64,000 bases of DNA, taken from positions 44,196,997-44,260,996 of the forward strand of contig JALGQZ010000002.1 in the NCBI GenBank assembly GCA_023105745.1, written 5' to 3'. The position numbers were made by a program, and so were the translations under genes. How positions within the stretch are numbered: the first letter of the stretch is position 1; each line of letters begins with the position of its first letter. The DNA comes from Austropuccinia psidii (Eukaryota > Basidiomycota > Pucciniomycetes > Pucciniales > Sphaerophragmiaceae). The notes beneath the pieces were generated by a model. The model made no database searches and was not told the DNA's origin. It saw only the letters and a program-made list of their open reading frames with translations. Shown piece by piece: positions 1-11,117 of this stretch.

Positions 1-834
1 CCTAATTCCTTTGATGGTACTAAAGCTTATAAATTGAGAGGATTTATTCAGTCTTGTCAATGAATTTTCCATAATGACCCAGAAAACTTCTTCTCTGACA
101 GGAGGAAGGTTTTGTACTCAACTCCTTTTCTCGCTGGTAAAGCTGGCAAATGGATTTAACCTTACCTCTCAAATACCTCCAATGAAGACCCATCATCTCC
201 TCAATAACTGGCAGTTATTTTAAACTCAGTTATTCACTCTGTTTGATGATCTTAATGAAGTCAGGAAAGCTGAACAAGAGTTAGACAATCTCAGGATGAA
301 AGAAGGTGGTCACGTTTCCTTGTACATAGCAGATTTCAGAAGCCTGATGTCAAGAATTGGAGACTGGGGGAAGGGGCCTATATTCATGTGTATAGAAGAG
401 GCTTGGCATCAAGATTGTTGGACCAATTGGCTTCTCACCCTGGAAAATTTGATAGCCTTCAAGAGCTCATGGACATCACTTTGGAATTTGATACCAGGTA
501 CCATGAGAGGCAGAAGGAAAGGGGCAGTCATCAAGAGAAGAAGCCTCCAATCAGTGGATCCAACTCCTCCAAGCCTCCTCAAAGTTTGTCATCAAAGAAG
601 CCTTATCACAAGAAGAATAAGAAGGGAAAAAATTTTCAAGTGTCCAAAGACAAGCCTCATGCTGATCTCCTCACTAAGGACAACAAATTAATTGGTTCTG
701 GAAAGGAGAGGAGGGTTAAAGAAGGCTTGTGCAACTATTTTAGTGGAAAGAATCCATTTTTAAAATGCTTCAAGAGGCCTGAAAATAGGCAGGGGTCATC
801 AAGAGGCTTCCCTAGCAATCAGGGAAAAGCCTGA
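1..834 (+). pseudogene. Decayed Gypsy gag, element A (5' end outside window)
   Basis: Nucleocapsid/capsid remnant of a Ty3/Gypsy element. The translation aligns along its length with the better-preserved gag of element C (26804-28141): capsid segments such as FIQSCQ, IFHNDP, EVRKAE and KEGGHVSLYIADFRSL recur in the same order. Stops break it before position 260, and a frame change falls near 375-400. The zinc knuckle is destroyed: element C keeps a Cys-x2-Cys-x3-His-x4-Cys pattern, while here the second Cys is Phe and the His is Asn (around 725-775). The start lies upstream of the window. Function was RNA packaging and particle assembly; this copy cannot make a full protein. Confidence 0.85.
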
Positions 835-940
835 GTGGGAACCATGATGTGTTCAATGGCTCTCACTTATTTCCTTCAAGAGCACAATTGTGAACTCTGA
901 ATACTAGTTCCAAGAAATCTTTAAAATTTCTTATTTTCTC

Positions 941-1265
941 TTCTCTCTCTGATATTTTTTATAGTATTCTCATTGAGTCTGGTGCTGCAAACTCCTTTAT
1001 TGCAAAGAATTTTGTTCTCAAGTACTCATTGACCATGTCAGAGCTCCCTGAAAAGATTCCACTTTTCATTTTGGATTCCAATGAATCCATTTCCCTGTTC
1101 ATCACCCATTATACCATGTGGGTTGTTGACTTGCCTTCATTCCCAAGCTTTGAATGGGATTTCTTTATCATAGATTCACTCAAGGGAGAAGACCTAATAT
1201 TGGGCTATGATCTCCTTTACCATTTTAATCCAATTATTGATTGGAAAAATGCATTGATCACCTAT
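941..1265 (+). pseudogene. Gypsy aspartic protease remnant, element A (5' piece)
   Basis: The reading frame gives a retropepsin-like segment. The active-site motif, Asp-Ser-Gly-Ala in element C, reads Glu-Ser-Gly-Ala here (IESGAANSFIAK), so the catalytic Asp is lost. The downstream flap-like region, with SELPEKIPL and GEDLILGYDLLYHFNP, matches element C. The frame is cut at 1265 by a solo LTR and resumes at 3250. Normal role: cleavage of the Gag-Pol polyprotein inside the virus-like particle. Confidence 0.85.
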
Positions 1266-1644
1266 TGTGGTATTCCATACCATTTTTTTCACCAGGCTCA
1301 AGCTCATAGTACCCCATAACAGCAGTAAATCCAGCTTACAGGCAGACTTACACTCAAATTTTACACCAAAAGGTCAATTTTACAGCAAGAAACTGGATTT
1401 AACTCATAAAACCATGGCACAGGCACCAAAGGGCAGTGTATGTGTTTAAATAAATTATTCAATTTCATTATTCATATGTAAAAATCAAGTTACATATAGT
1501 AAACTAGTTACAAGAAACAAGGTACCACCCTTTAAATTACACACCCCACCCAGCTTTACACCCCCTTACAGCCACAGGACTCATGCAGCAAGAAAAGGAC
1601 ACCTGCATGAATTACACAGCAACCTAAAACTCCACATAGAAAAG

Positions 1645-2295
1645 TCACATGATGCAAAGCTCAACTCCATGGAATTCCTGCAGCTCACTTACAACACAGC
1701 CACAGGAGTACCTTATCTTATATCCACAGTAACACCACTTAAAACCTTAAAACAGAATCATAATTACATACACCACTCATCACCTCATGCAAACTAAAGC
1801 TAGTTACAACAGGCTGCATGCAGTACACAATTCCAATTAAATCTCAACCACATGACTATGCACAGCATGTGTCAAAATCAAAAATCACATCATCTCATAA
1901 AAACAGTAAATTCACCAATGCAAGAAGTTATCACCTGACTTCATTTTAAAGTTCAAAAAGAAGAAAAACAAACATGACACCTGCATAAATTACACAGCCA
2001 TTTCTACCCAACCTAAAATAGGACATATGCAAAGGAATTACAAGGTCATCATGTGATACTGCATCCACCAACAGAATATCATGTGACAGAAAAGAGGCTG
2101 TGCACAACAAAAATTCCCAGCCAAAATTGAATCACCTCATTTATGCAAGGAAAATTCAAGAATATCACATCATAATTAGTTCACCAAAAGACAATCATGT
2201 GATAAATGGAGGCTGTGCAGAGAGAAAATTATCACCAAACCTTAAATCACCTGACCCATGCAAGAAAGGTCCTCACCAAAAACAGAGTCACATGA
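1645..2295. promoter_or_regulatory. Array of five TCACATGA/TCATGTGA octamers in LTR U3
   Basis: Exact copies of the palindromic octamer (either strand) start at 1645, 2049, 2079, 2195 and 2288, all upstream of the TATA box. Near copies such as ATCACATCAT lie between them. The core CATGTG is an E-box (CANNTG), the kind of site bound by bHLH proteins. The other LTR of this family has five exact copies in the equivalent region. A role as an enhancer is inference. Confidence 0.6.
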
Positions 2296-2363
2296 TGAAA
2301 TCAAGAGGAATTAAAGTGGAAAGAGACAGCTCCCATGGAGGGCCCCCTGGGGCTCCCAAAAGG

Positions 2364-2371
2364 TATAAATA
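2364..2371 (+). promoter_or_regulatory. TATA box of the 2-kb LTR
   Basis: TATAAATA followed by GAGG. The same box and flanks are kept in the inverted copy (complement of 38078-38085), which supports function as the LTR promoter. Transcription would run rightward. Confidence 0.7.
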
Positions 2372-3249
2372 GAGGGGCTTTCTCCCCCCAAATTTCAAAA
2401 TCCCCCCCATGCACAATATATCCTCTGCACATTACAAGCACAGGAATAAGTCATCCCTCACCTGGGAGGTAGTCCAGCAAATTATAGTGAATTTACTTAC
2501 CCAGTAGCTAAGCTCAGTGGAAGTATAGTGTTGAAGATTACCCAGTAGCTAAGCTCAGTGGAATCTTATTATTATTAAAATAAAAATAAAAATAATCCAG
2601 TAACCAATATTAGGGTTACTACTCTATTAAAATACTTTATCCAGTAAAATTAACACCATTATCAAGACTTAAAAAAAATAACTTACCCCTTTAAAAATTC
2701 AATATCAAAGAACCTTACCTCTTAAATTCAACAAATAAAATTTATCTTATTATTAAACACTCTTAAAAAAAATAACAAACCTTTCAAAAAATTTTTACTC
2801 TATTATAACTATACCTTAACAAAATTACCTTTATCAACACCAATCAAATTTTCCAGAAAACCTTAAATAACCCATCCTACCAAGGAATTATAACCAAGAA
2901 GAAACAACTCACCTCAATTTCACCAAAAACTATTAAAATTAAAACAGACAAGTATTTCATTAAATCTAAAAATTAACCAAAATTACTGACATTATTTTTC
3001 ATATTATTTATTGAATAGGTCTGATCTGAGACTGCTGAATTTTGTCTTCTGCAGTTGTAAAGCCACTTACTAATTTTATTTTGGTTTGTGAGCTCCAAGG
3101 AAGATTTTGTTCAGTATTTTAGGAGGGGCAGGCAATACACCCTTGCCACCCTTGGTTACAGGAGTTATTAGCAATTCAAAACTAGTTACCTGTGATTTCC
3201 CCCTCCAGGTACTGCCTCATTTTAATCCCACACAAGAGGAGTTCCCACA

Positions 3250-3570
3250 CTATGATTCTAGTCATAAGGATTCTAGTGGTATTACTTCTTCTACTAGTAA
3301 TGACTTTTTCGCTGCTTTCAACAGTGTTGCTCTGGTTGGTGAACTTAAGACACCTTCCCTTCCATCATTCTCTATCATACATTACTTCCATCAAGAGATG
3401 AGGTCTTCAAAGAGATAAAGGATGTTGGGGAAGATGCTGCTATATCTTCACTTCATCTCTTTCAAGGGGATATTGACCTTACTCTTTTATCCTTTCATTC
3501 CTCCCTCGAGGAGCAGTGGGATGAGGAGGAAGAGCCAGAAGAGATTGAAACTGTGCTGAAGGTAGTCCTT
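3250..3570 (+). pseudogene. Protease-RT linker of element A, 3' of the solo LTR
   Basis: The reading resumes after the solo LTR and matches the element C linker between protease and RT: HKDSSG, SNDFFAAFNSVALVGE and PSLPSF on one side, then an acidic stretch rich in Glu (around 3500-3550, DEEEEPEEIETV in element C). Frame changes occur near 3420 and 3560. It is part of the same pol remnant as the neighbours and has no catalytic residues of its own. Confidence 0.8.
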
Positions 3571-4500
3571 CTGCTTATCACCAATATTTGGATGTATTCT
3601 CCAAGGTGAAAGCAGAGAAACCTCCTCCACACTGGGCCTGTGATCATCGTATTGAACTGGAAGGTCTTCTACCTCTGGTTGGTGTTATCTACTCTTTATC
3701 AAAGAATCAGTCAGAAATACTACAGGCCTACATTTCAGAGAATGTAGAGAAGAGTTTCAACAGGAGCACCTGTCCTTTTTCCTAAGAAAAAGGATGGTGG
3801 CCTTTGTTTGTGTGTTGACTACCACAAAATTAATGCTGTCACTAGAAAGAACAGGTATTCTGTTCCTCAAATGAATCAGCTCCTTACCGTCTTTAACAAT
3901 TATGCTATCTTCTCCAAGATAGATTTGCATGGTGCTTATAATCTCTTGAGAATCAAAGAGGGGGATGAGCACTTAAATGCCTTTAGAACAAAATATGGTA
4001 GTGAGGAATATTTGGTTATGCCATTTGGCTTTACCAATGCTCCTGCTTAATTCCATAGTCTTGTGAATGATATATTTGCAGATTTCTTGGTGTTTTTGTT
4101 GTAGTCTACTTAGATGATATTATGGTTCTCTCTAGTTCTGAGGATGAACATGTCAAACATGTGGCCTCTTTCCTCCAAAGACTGAGGGACAATGATTTGT
4201 TTGCTAAAGCCTCAAAGTGTGTATTCCAAACCTCAAATTTGGAATACTTGGGCTATTTTGTTTCAAGTGAAGGCCTAAAGATTGATTCTTCCTAAGTTCA
4301 GCAAATCCTCAATTGGCCTCAGCCAAAGAACATCAAAGTACTCCAATCTTTTCTTGGCTTTGCCAACTCTTAACGTCATTTCATTAAGAATTATTCCACA
4401 AATACTCTTCTCTCATTTCCCTCCCTGAAAAAGATTCTCCCTCCATCTTCAATGAGGAAGCTCTTAGTCAGTTTCAAATACTCAAAGAAGCTTTCACCAC
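3571..4500 (+). pseudogene. Gypsy reverse transcriptase remnant, element A
   Basis: Matches the element C reverse transcriptase through all palm and finger blocks: [45 protein letters not shown], then VYLDDIMV with the catalytic YLDD (about 4105), and the thumb region with LEYLGYFVSSEGLK. A stop follows TNAPA at about 4048, frames change near 4090 and further stops occur near 4295 and 4370. Normal role: copying element RNA into cDNA in the particle. The catalytic motifs survive, but on separate broken frames. Confidence 0.88.
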
Positions 4501-4915
4501 TGCTCCTATTGTATCCCATTTCAATACTTCTCTACCAACTATTGTAGAGACTGATGCTTCTGATTATTCCTTGGGTGCTGTACTGAGTCATGTGAATGAC
4601 TCAGGGAAGAATCCCATGGCATTTGATAGTCACAAGCTCCTCCCAGCTGAGCTCAACTATGAAATCCATGACAAGAAACTCCTTGGCATAGTTTTGGCTC
4701 TAAATCACTGGAGAGCCTTCCTTCTTTCTCTTTCTGATTCCTTTGAAGTCTTGACGGACCACTCTGCCCTTCAATATTTTATGTCTTCCAAAGTCCTTAC
4801 TTGCCTTCAAGCCTGTTGGGCAGATTTTCTCTCTGAATTTCACCTTTCTATCACTTACCGCCCAGGAAGACTGGCCACTTTACCCAATGCCTTGTCACGT
4901 TGGGACAATGTGTAG
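4501..4915 (+). pseudogene. RNase H domain remnant, element A
   Basis: Best-preserved part of this pol remnant. Key segments are TDASDYSLGAVLS, DKKLLGIVLALNHWRAFL, VLTDHSALQYF and LPNALSRWD, which carry the expected acidic residues of Gypsy RNase H. A single frame covers 4571-4915 and ends in a stop. The equivalent segment of element C is 24568-25026. Normal role: removing RNA from RNA-DNA hybrids during reverse transcription. Confidence 0.88.
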
Positions 4916-5029
4916 CCAGAGAGGGAGGTGGACTTCATCAGAAAGAATCCTAAAAACTTTCATCAAGTTCTCAAGAAATATTAAGTTAAAGAGTCAAGAT
5001 CTTTCCCAATCAAAGCTGAAGTTTCCTCG

Positions 5030-6190
5030 GATTTAGTTTATCAAATTCAGAAGGCAGTATGGCAAGACAAAGATTATAAGGAAATTCTCAAGGAATTAGC
5101 AAGAGGTGAATCAGTCTCAGATTATACTCTTGAGCCTCAAGCCAAATTTCTATTATTCAAAGATAGAGTAGTCATCCCAAGAAATCATTAAATTCAATTG
5201 GATATCCTTCAAAAGCATCATTACTCACCATTGGCTGGCCACCCTGGCCAGGAGAAGACCCTCAAGCTCATCCAGAGGGATTTTTATTGGGCTGGCATGA
5301 ATCAGATTGTCAAGGACTATGTGTCCTGGATTACTCAAGCCTCTTCAAATTCCATCTGGTCCTTGGAATTCTTTCTCAATGGACTTTATCACTCAATTTC
5401 CTCTGTCAAGCAGCTTTTATTCAATTTTATTAGTTGTAGACAGATTCTCAAATATGGCAATATTTATTCCACCTTATTCAACAATCACTGCTTTGGACTT
5501 AGCTCAAATATTGATCAGTCATGTCTTTTAAAAACATGGTCTTTCAATCAGTATTGTTAGTGATGGAGGTTCATTCGTTTTTTCATCATTTTGGACTCAA
5601 TTGTGTCAGAGGCTCAAGATATCAAGAGATTCTTCAACTGCCTTTCACCCTGAAACAGATGGACAGACACAGAGGGTAAATCAGACTCTAGAACAATATA
5701 TTTGGATGTATGTCAGTTACCATCAAGATGACTGGAACACCTGGCTCCCTCTGGCTGAATTTGCCTATAATAATGCAAAACATTCATCAACAAAACAGTC
5801 TCCATTTTTCACTATTTATGGAATAGATCCCAGCTTTGACTCAATTCACATTTCTCAAGATACACCTGCTTGAAAGTTAACAACCAAAATCCAATCAATA
5901 CAGCAAGTTGACAAAGAAGAGTTAGTGTCAGCAATAGATCATTTTAAGAAGTATGCAGATAGAAATAGAGCAATTCCACCTGATTTCCAACCTGGGGACA
6001 AAGTATGGCTAGCTTCCAAGAACATCAAGACAACAAGACACACCAAGAAACTACCAGAAAGATTGTTGGGACCCTTTGAAGTTCTGAAGAAGATTGGCAG
6101 CCATGCATATCACCTCAAGTTTCCTCAAAAATGAAATTCAGTTCACACCGTCTTTCATGTGTCCTTATTAGAACCAGTGAATCAATAAAC
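5030..6190 (+). pseudogene. Integrase remnant, element A
   Basis: Aligns with the element C integrase. The His-His part of the zinc-binding domain is present (HHYSPLAGHPGQEKTLK), but a deletion of roughly 50 bp after KDYVS removes the Cys-x2-Cys pair and shifts the frame near 5325. The core is recognisable (FHPETDGQTQRVNQTLEQY with the catalytic Glu; AEFAYNNAKHSSTKQSPF), with stops near 5871 and elsewhere. The C-terminal GPF segment (RLLGPFEVLKKIGSHAYHLK) lies at 6055-6120. It cannot encode an active integrase. Confidence 0.87.
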
Positions 6191-6480
6191 TATCCCAAAT
6201 AAACATCTATTGCCACCACCCTCAGTAATAGTGGAAGAGCAAGAAGGATGGGAAGTGGCTCAGGTTCTGGACTCAAACCTCAAGAGAGGTACATTATGGT
6301 ATCTAGTGGAGTGGAAAGGATTCAATCAAGACCCAGCAAGAACAGCTTGGGAACCAGCTCCAAACCTTACCAACTCCCCAGACCTTGTCAAGAATCTTTA
6401 CACCTTGTATCCAGACAAGCCTCGCCCAAATGCCTCAAGAGTTTCATTTATGGTTCTTGGTGGGGATGGAGTTTATTAAA
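6191..6480 (+). pseudogene. Chromodomain at the end of element A pol
   Basis: The segment EEQEGWEVAQVLDSN, then LWYLVEWKGFNQDPARTAW and EPAPNL has the typical chromodomain pattern of aromatic residues (W, Y/W, W). It aligns with the end of element C pol. Such domains direct integration to particular chromatin in chromoviruses. The frame is open from 6210 to 6479 and ends next to the 3' noncoding region, but it is cut off from a working integrase by upstream stops. Confidence 0.85.
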
Positions 6481-6589
6481 GTAAGTTCCTCTCCTGGCAT
6501 GCACCTTTAAGGGGTCATTCTTCCGCAATATGTTGTAAGAATCACCTTGGCCACTTTGTGAGCACTTGTCAATTTGTTTGGTCCAATTT
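6481..6589 (+). other. 3' noncoding tail of element A
   Basis: Contains GCCACTTTGTGAGCAC, which is shared with the 3' noncoding region of element C (complement of 22704-22832 and of 22975-23103) and, diverged, with 16500-16620. The tail is cut at 6589 by the LTR of element B, so the 3' LTR of element A is not seen. Confidence 0.65.
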
Positions 6590-8025
6590 TCTCAGGCTGG
6601 GTCTATGATGAAGTAGTAATTAGGCTTTTTATAACTTTAACTATGACTGTTACATGGTGATAAAGGTTTCAAGAAAGAGTATTTTTTGATAATAAGGGTT
6701 TATAATGACAAAAAGGGCTTTACTATTTGTGGAATAGTGGTGGTGAGTGCTGTTGAAAGCCCTGGGTGCAGCTTTACCTGTTGGATTACAATAATAAAGA
6801 CTACAATACTTAAGTTTAAAGTATACCTGATTCTTTTTCAAGAGTATAACTGTTTTTGACGGTTGTACTACATAGGAATTCAAGAGCAGGATGAGGAAAC
6901 CTTCTCAGGCTGTGAAAAGGCCCCTTTTTATCGTGAAATGGGGTGGAAAGGCTGCTAGACCTTTCCACGTAGAGGAAGTGAAGATTTTTCACTCTCTAAG
7001 ACAGGCTTGTGGTTTGAAAAATACCTGTATAGCCTTTATTGGGCTCAGATGTGGTTTTGAAACCACATCTGGGCAGTTTTCACCAATACAGGGTGAAAAG
7101 TTTCATCTGGGGACCACACAGCTTGATTCTGACATGTATGACGCATAGAATGCTGTACAGAACCTGTATGGAACCCCAGTACCAAAGGAACAAGAAGGTA
7201 TTGAATTATAAACATACTTCTTCATCAGTTTGACACCTCATAATCATAGTTCTGGGATATTATCCCACAGAACGGCTGTATTGGCCAAAATGTGGGATTT
7301 TGACCTTAAAGCTTCCCTAACTTTGTCATTTTTTGAGATATCCACTTCAGAATTGGTTTGGTATGTAGCCCTATATGTGCTCTACACAATGGTACCTCAT
7401 TTGATATGGATATCATTAACTATGGCAAATTTATGTCATGTACAAGTTTTTTTGTACATATGTGTGGTTCAGGAAAAAAGCTGTATTGGGCTTGTTTGTC
7501 CTATACCTTTGGTTCTAGTTGAGATATGGGGAAATGAATGTCACCATACGATAGCCCTTATTGTGCTCACTCCAAAAAGACTCCATTTTAGGTATCTCAC
7601 AATAAAACTGTAAAAGCTATATGAGAGGTGAATATTTTGTTCACCTTTATTTGGCCTGAATTTGGCCATAACTTCAGTAATACTGGTGCTAGCTCAGTTT
7701 GGCTGGTACCATTGAATAGCCCTGACTTAGAGCTTTATTTTGAATACCCATTTGATGGGTTTAAGCCTCTTACTCTGTATTTCAGATGACAGGTGAAAAT
7801 TAAGGTTTTTGCTCAGCAACAACTTTGAGCAGGAATAACGTTGTTATTCTTTTTCCTGTGGCCATGGGACTTGTATATTTGGAAAGGGGTAAGTTTTAAA
7901 TTTCCTTTGATAACTTTTGAGCTGATTTGGCTCAGCTCCATGTTCTGGTGGTATCTTGGCTATACCATTGATTCATGGTATCTGGCTGTCATGCTTGTGC
8001 TCTGGTTTTGAGTCACAGGCTGACA
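6590..8025 (-). repeat. 3' LTR of element B
   Basis: Direct repeat of 14926-16319 over its whole length. On the plus strand it begins TCTCAGGCTGGG (the other copies start TGTCAGGCT) and ends CACAGGCTGACA. It has no coding content; the short ORFs here are not conserved between the copies. Confidence 0.88.
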
Positions 8026-8049
8026 TAACCTCCCTCTAAAAAAGGCTCA
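8026..8049 (-). other. Polypurine tract of element B
   Basis: On the minus strand the bases just before the 3' LTR read AGAGGGAGGTTA, a purine-rich run in the position where plus-strand cDNA priming starts. Confidence 0.6.
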
Positions 8050-9573
8050 TCATTGATGAGACTTTTCAGTCCTCCTAGAGGCTCTGAATCTCCTTAAATG
8101 AAGGTTCCCATCTGGTATGGCATCTTCTACCAACCATTTGTTTTTATCAGCTGTTTGGTTTTTGAATATGACTAAGTAATGTCTCTGATCCCTACCATTA
8201 ATTTTTATCTTCCTGGCCTTTATAATCTTCTTCACAGGTCCAGGGAAGTCCTCTTCCTCCACTATATCTGGTGGGGTGGTGTTTCTCTTCCTGGAGGGGA
8301 ATTTATCCTCCTCTGGCTGGAAGTATGGCTTGATTAAGGTCACTGGAAAGACTGGGTGTTTCCTGGAAAATTCTTCTGTGAGTTTGACTTCCACTGCATT
8401 TCTCCCTATCAACTTAATGATAGTGAAGGGCCCCAAAAATGAGTCTCTCATTTTATTGGGTCCTTTAAGATTACTAAAGTTTGATGTAGACACTAACACC
8501 TGTTCCCCTTCCTTAAAGTCAGGTTTCATGTGTGTCTTGCCCCACCTCTGCTTGTTATATTCCTTGGCCTCAGATATGCATCTGGCAGCTGTGTCACAGG
8601 CCTTCTCCCACATGTCATGAAATTCTCTGGCTGTGGGGTGTATGTTTAGAAGGTTTTTCTTCAAGTGATTCACTGGCAACAAAGGGTTCCACCCTTTTTT
8701 TACCAGTGCAGGTGATTTTTCTGTGGTAGAGTGCTGACTTGTATTGTAAGCCAGTTGGACTGCTGGTAGAAGGGTAACCCAGTCATGGGTGTATCCTTCA
8801 TGGTCCTTGTATTCCATGCCATAGGCACAGAATCTTCTAAGGATGTCTTCCATTGTCCGGATAATCCTTTCAGCTTGTCCATCTGTTTGTGGATGGTAAG
8901 CTGTGGAAAATGCAAGCTTGGTTCCAAGCATGTCATACAAGTTGGTCCAAAATTCAGATGTGAGCTTTGGGTCCCTATCACTAATGATGATCTTGGGGAG
9001 TCCACAGGTAGATATGATGTTATTCCAGAATAACAGAGTGGTATCCATGGCTGTGTCCCCTTTATGGCATGGCAGACACCTCATACTCTTGCGGAACCTA
9101 TCAACTATGATTCAACAAGCATTGTAGTTTTCTTTGCCTCCTGGGACAAGTCCTGTAACCCAGTCCATATTGATGGTTTCCCCTGGGTGTTTGGATTCTT
9201 GTATATGTTGAAGTAATCCATACTTCTTCCCATGTTTCCTATTTGCCTTCTGGAATCTTTCACAAGTGTTGATGTATTCACTCAACTGTTGTTCCCACTT
9301 GGGGCACCAACCTGTTCTTGATACCCTCTCTTTGGTCCTGTCTTCACTCATGTGTCCCATGTAGGGGCAGTCATGGAATTCCTGCAGGATCAGAGAGATG
9401 TGGTCTCTTTCTATCACTGTGAGTGCACTTGTGTGCTTCTCTCTATGGTAGAGCAGGCCATTTATAATGAAATATTTCTTGTACTTATAGTCCTCAACCA
9501 GGGTTCCTCCAACTGAGATTCCAGTTCTGGGCTCCTGTATTTTTGTTGAAGGAGCTGTAACAATATGCCACAC
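8050..9573 (-). pseudogene. Integrase with chromodomain-like tail, element B
   Basis: Two in-frame open stretches (9112-9573 and 8050-9084) are separated by a TGA at about 9109. The N-terminal zinc-binding domain keeps its His pair (FHDCPYMGH), but only one Cys of the Cys-x2-Cys pair (INTCERF; element F has YCHTCDRF). The catalytic core shows all three acidic residues: Asp in INMDWV, Asp in IISDRDPKL, and Glu in [21 protein letters not shown] segment ([13 protein letters not shown]) follows, then a chromodomain-like tail ([27 protein letters not shown]). Normal role: inserting element cDNA into the genome. A single nonsense codon and the missing Cys make this copy defective. Confidence 0.9.
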
Positions 9574-10190
9574 TGTTTGTGTTTGGAATATGTCTTCATT
9601 ACTGAATTGAAGAATTCAGTGTGCATCTCTGAGGAACTTATTCCCAGTATGGGAGTTTCTGTTCCTTCTGAGTCAGTTTTTCCACTTTCTGGTGCCCACT
9701 CAGAGAATCTGAAGTTTTTCTTCCTATTTATTTCTATGAAATGGATAGGAATTTTAGCTGCTACTTCAGGTTCATAAGCTGGGTTGCTTTTGACATTATC
9801 CAGTGGCCATCTGCATTGGTATGGCTTTTAACTTCTTCTTATATGATGGTCATATTCCCTCTATACTTCTGGATGAGTATTTGCCACCTCAGCATGTGTC
9901 TATTGGTAGTCTTCATTTTTAGTAAAGACTTTAAAGCTGTGCAGTCTGTGTAGACTTCAAATACTGCACCCTCCAAATAATAATGGAGTTTCTCTAGAGC
10001 TCAGACTAGACATAAACATTCAGTCTGGGTGGCCCCATACCTGGCTTCTGAATCTTTCAGTTGCCTAGAGATGTAACATATTACTCCCTCTCTTGGTTCA
10101 CAATCCACAATTTGCCTCTGGTGAAAGGCTGCTCCTAAGCTTGGCTACATGCTACATCTATGTATAACTTGAATGGTAGTTCAAAGTCAG
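9574..10190 (-). pseudogene. RNase H region of element B, heavily mutated
   Basis: Starts after the RT thumb with LPDFELPFKLYIDVACSQA (Asp of the first RNase H block) and continues through degenerate readings interrupted by many stops and frame changes. Order and spacing match the corresponding region of element F (51480-51980). No open frame longer than about 70 codons remains. Confidence 0.7.
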
Positions 10191-11117
10191 GCAAGATGAG
10201 GAAAGGAGCATTTGTGAGTTCATATTTGATCCTCTCATATTCATCCCCTCTTTCCTTGGTGATTTCAAAAACTACATCTTTTGAACATAACCTGTATAAA
10301 CTACTAGTTATGTGGGAAAAGCTTTTCATGTGGCTTCTATAGTAGCTAGTAAACCCAAGGAAAGATTGCATCTCTTTGATGTTTCCTGGTACTGGCTTTT
10401 GACATACTGCTGCTACTTTATTCTGGTCACTTGCTGTCACAATGCTGTCTGCCAGACCTCAGAAAAGGGAACTCTTGCCAAAAAGGCTATTAAACCGGTT
10501 GAAAGACCGATTAATACTGGAAAGTTGTAGATCACATTCCACCATGTGACACTTGCCAGACTCAGACCTGAGACTTTATTTACTAGAGCTAATAGCTCTT
10601 GTTGGCCAAAATTGCACTTTTTAAGTGAAATTCTCAGATTTATGGGTGTGCATTTACTTAGTACTCTGTCTATGTATTGCACATGGTCTTCCCATGTCTC
10701 TGAGTATATAATGATGTCATCAATATATACTACCCTCCCGCCTTCCAATATTTCTTCTTGAAATATGGTGTCCATCATCCTTTGGAAGTGGGCTGGTGCA
10801 TTCTTAATGCCAAAGGGCATCCTAGTGTACTCATATATGCCCATATGACATATGATTCTGAGTAATTTCATGGAGTTTGTTTTAACTGAATTCTGGTGGA
10901 AGCCTTTCATACAATCCATTTTGGTTATGTATTTGGCTTTTGCCAATTTGTCTAGGGCATGGGGTATCCAGGGTATAAGGTACCTGTCAGCTTTGGTGTA
11001 GTTATTCAGAGCTCTAAATTCTCCACACAGCCTAGACTTTCCATCATTCCAGGTGATCAGGACAGGAGTGGTAATTTCCACTATTTCATTCTGTCCAATC
11101 TTCCTGATGACATCCAT
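10135..11117 (-). pseudogene. Reverse transcriptase of element B, split by a mini-insertion
   Basis: Palm and finger blocks are clear in 10437-11117: SRLCGEFRALNNYTKADRY, ITKMDCMKGFHQN, EYTRMPFGIKNAPAHFQ and the catalytic YIDD (residues about 131-134 of that frame). After KVSGLSLAS (residue 189) the frame enters a foreign 117-bp segment (10435-10551). It resumes beyond it as SDQNKVAAVCQKPVPG and QSFLGFTSYYRSH (10135-10440). Removing the insertion and one target-site copy would rejoin the two parts. Normal role: cDNA synthesis. Confidence 0.9.
10435..10551. mobile_element. 117-bp mini-insertion with LTR-like ends
   Basis: Begins TGTCACA and ends TGTGACA (7-bp perfect terminal inverted repeat, TG...CA) and is flanked by CTTGC on both sides (10430-10434 and 10552-10556), a 5-bp target-site duplication. 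The surrounding RT reading is continuous once it is removed. Its ends match those of the element C LTR (TGTCACA...TGTGACA), but its interior does not obviously do so. The interior holds an imperfect palindrome around ATTAAACCGGTT. It has no coding content. It could be a deleted solo LTR or a very small non-autonomous LTR element. Confidence 0.82.

Larger units (their letters stand above)
1266..3249 (+). mobile_element. Solo LTR, about 2 kb, inserted in element A protease
   Basis: Starts TGTGG and ends CCACA (perfect 5-bp terminal inverted repeat with TG...CA ends) and is flanked on both sides by CTAT (1262-1265 and 3250-3253), a 4-bp target-site duplication. Removing it rejoins the protease reading of element A, as comparison with element C shows. 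A second copy in the opposite orientation lies at 37249-39391. The region has no coding content; the short ORFs in it are not conserved. A TATAAATA box at 2364 divides it into a long U3 of about 1.1 kb and R/U5. A roughly 35-bp direct repeat with core CAGTAGCTAAGCTCAGTGG occurs twice at about 2500-2563. The insertion is younger than element A. Confidence 0.88.

Noticed and set aside
1266..3249. DNA transposon with TGTGG/CCACA terminal repeats
   Set aside because: TG...CA ends, a TATA box, U3-type repeats, no transposase and no long inverted ends fit an LTR better.
8276..9127. Plus-strand ORFs overlapping element B integrase
   Set aside because: They are antisense shadows of a clearly conserved integrase frame.
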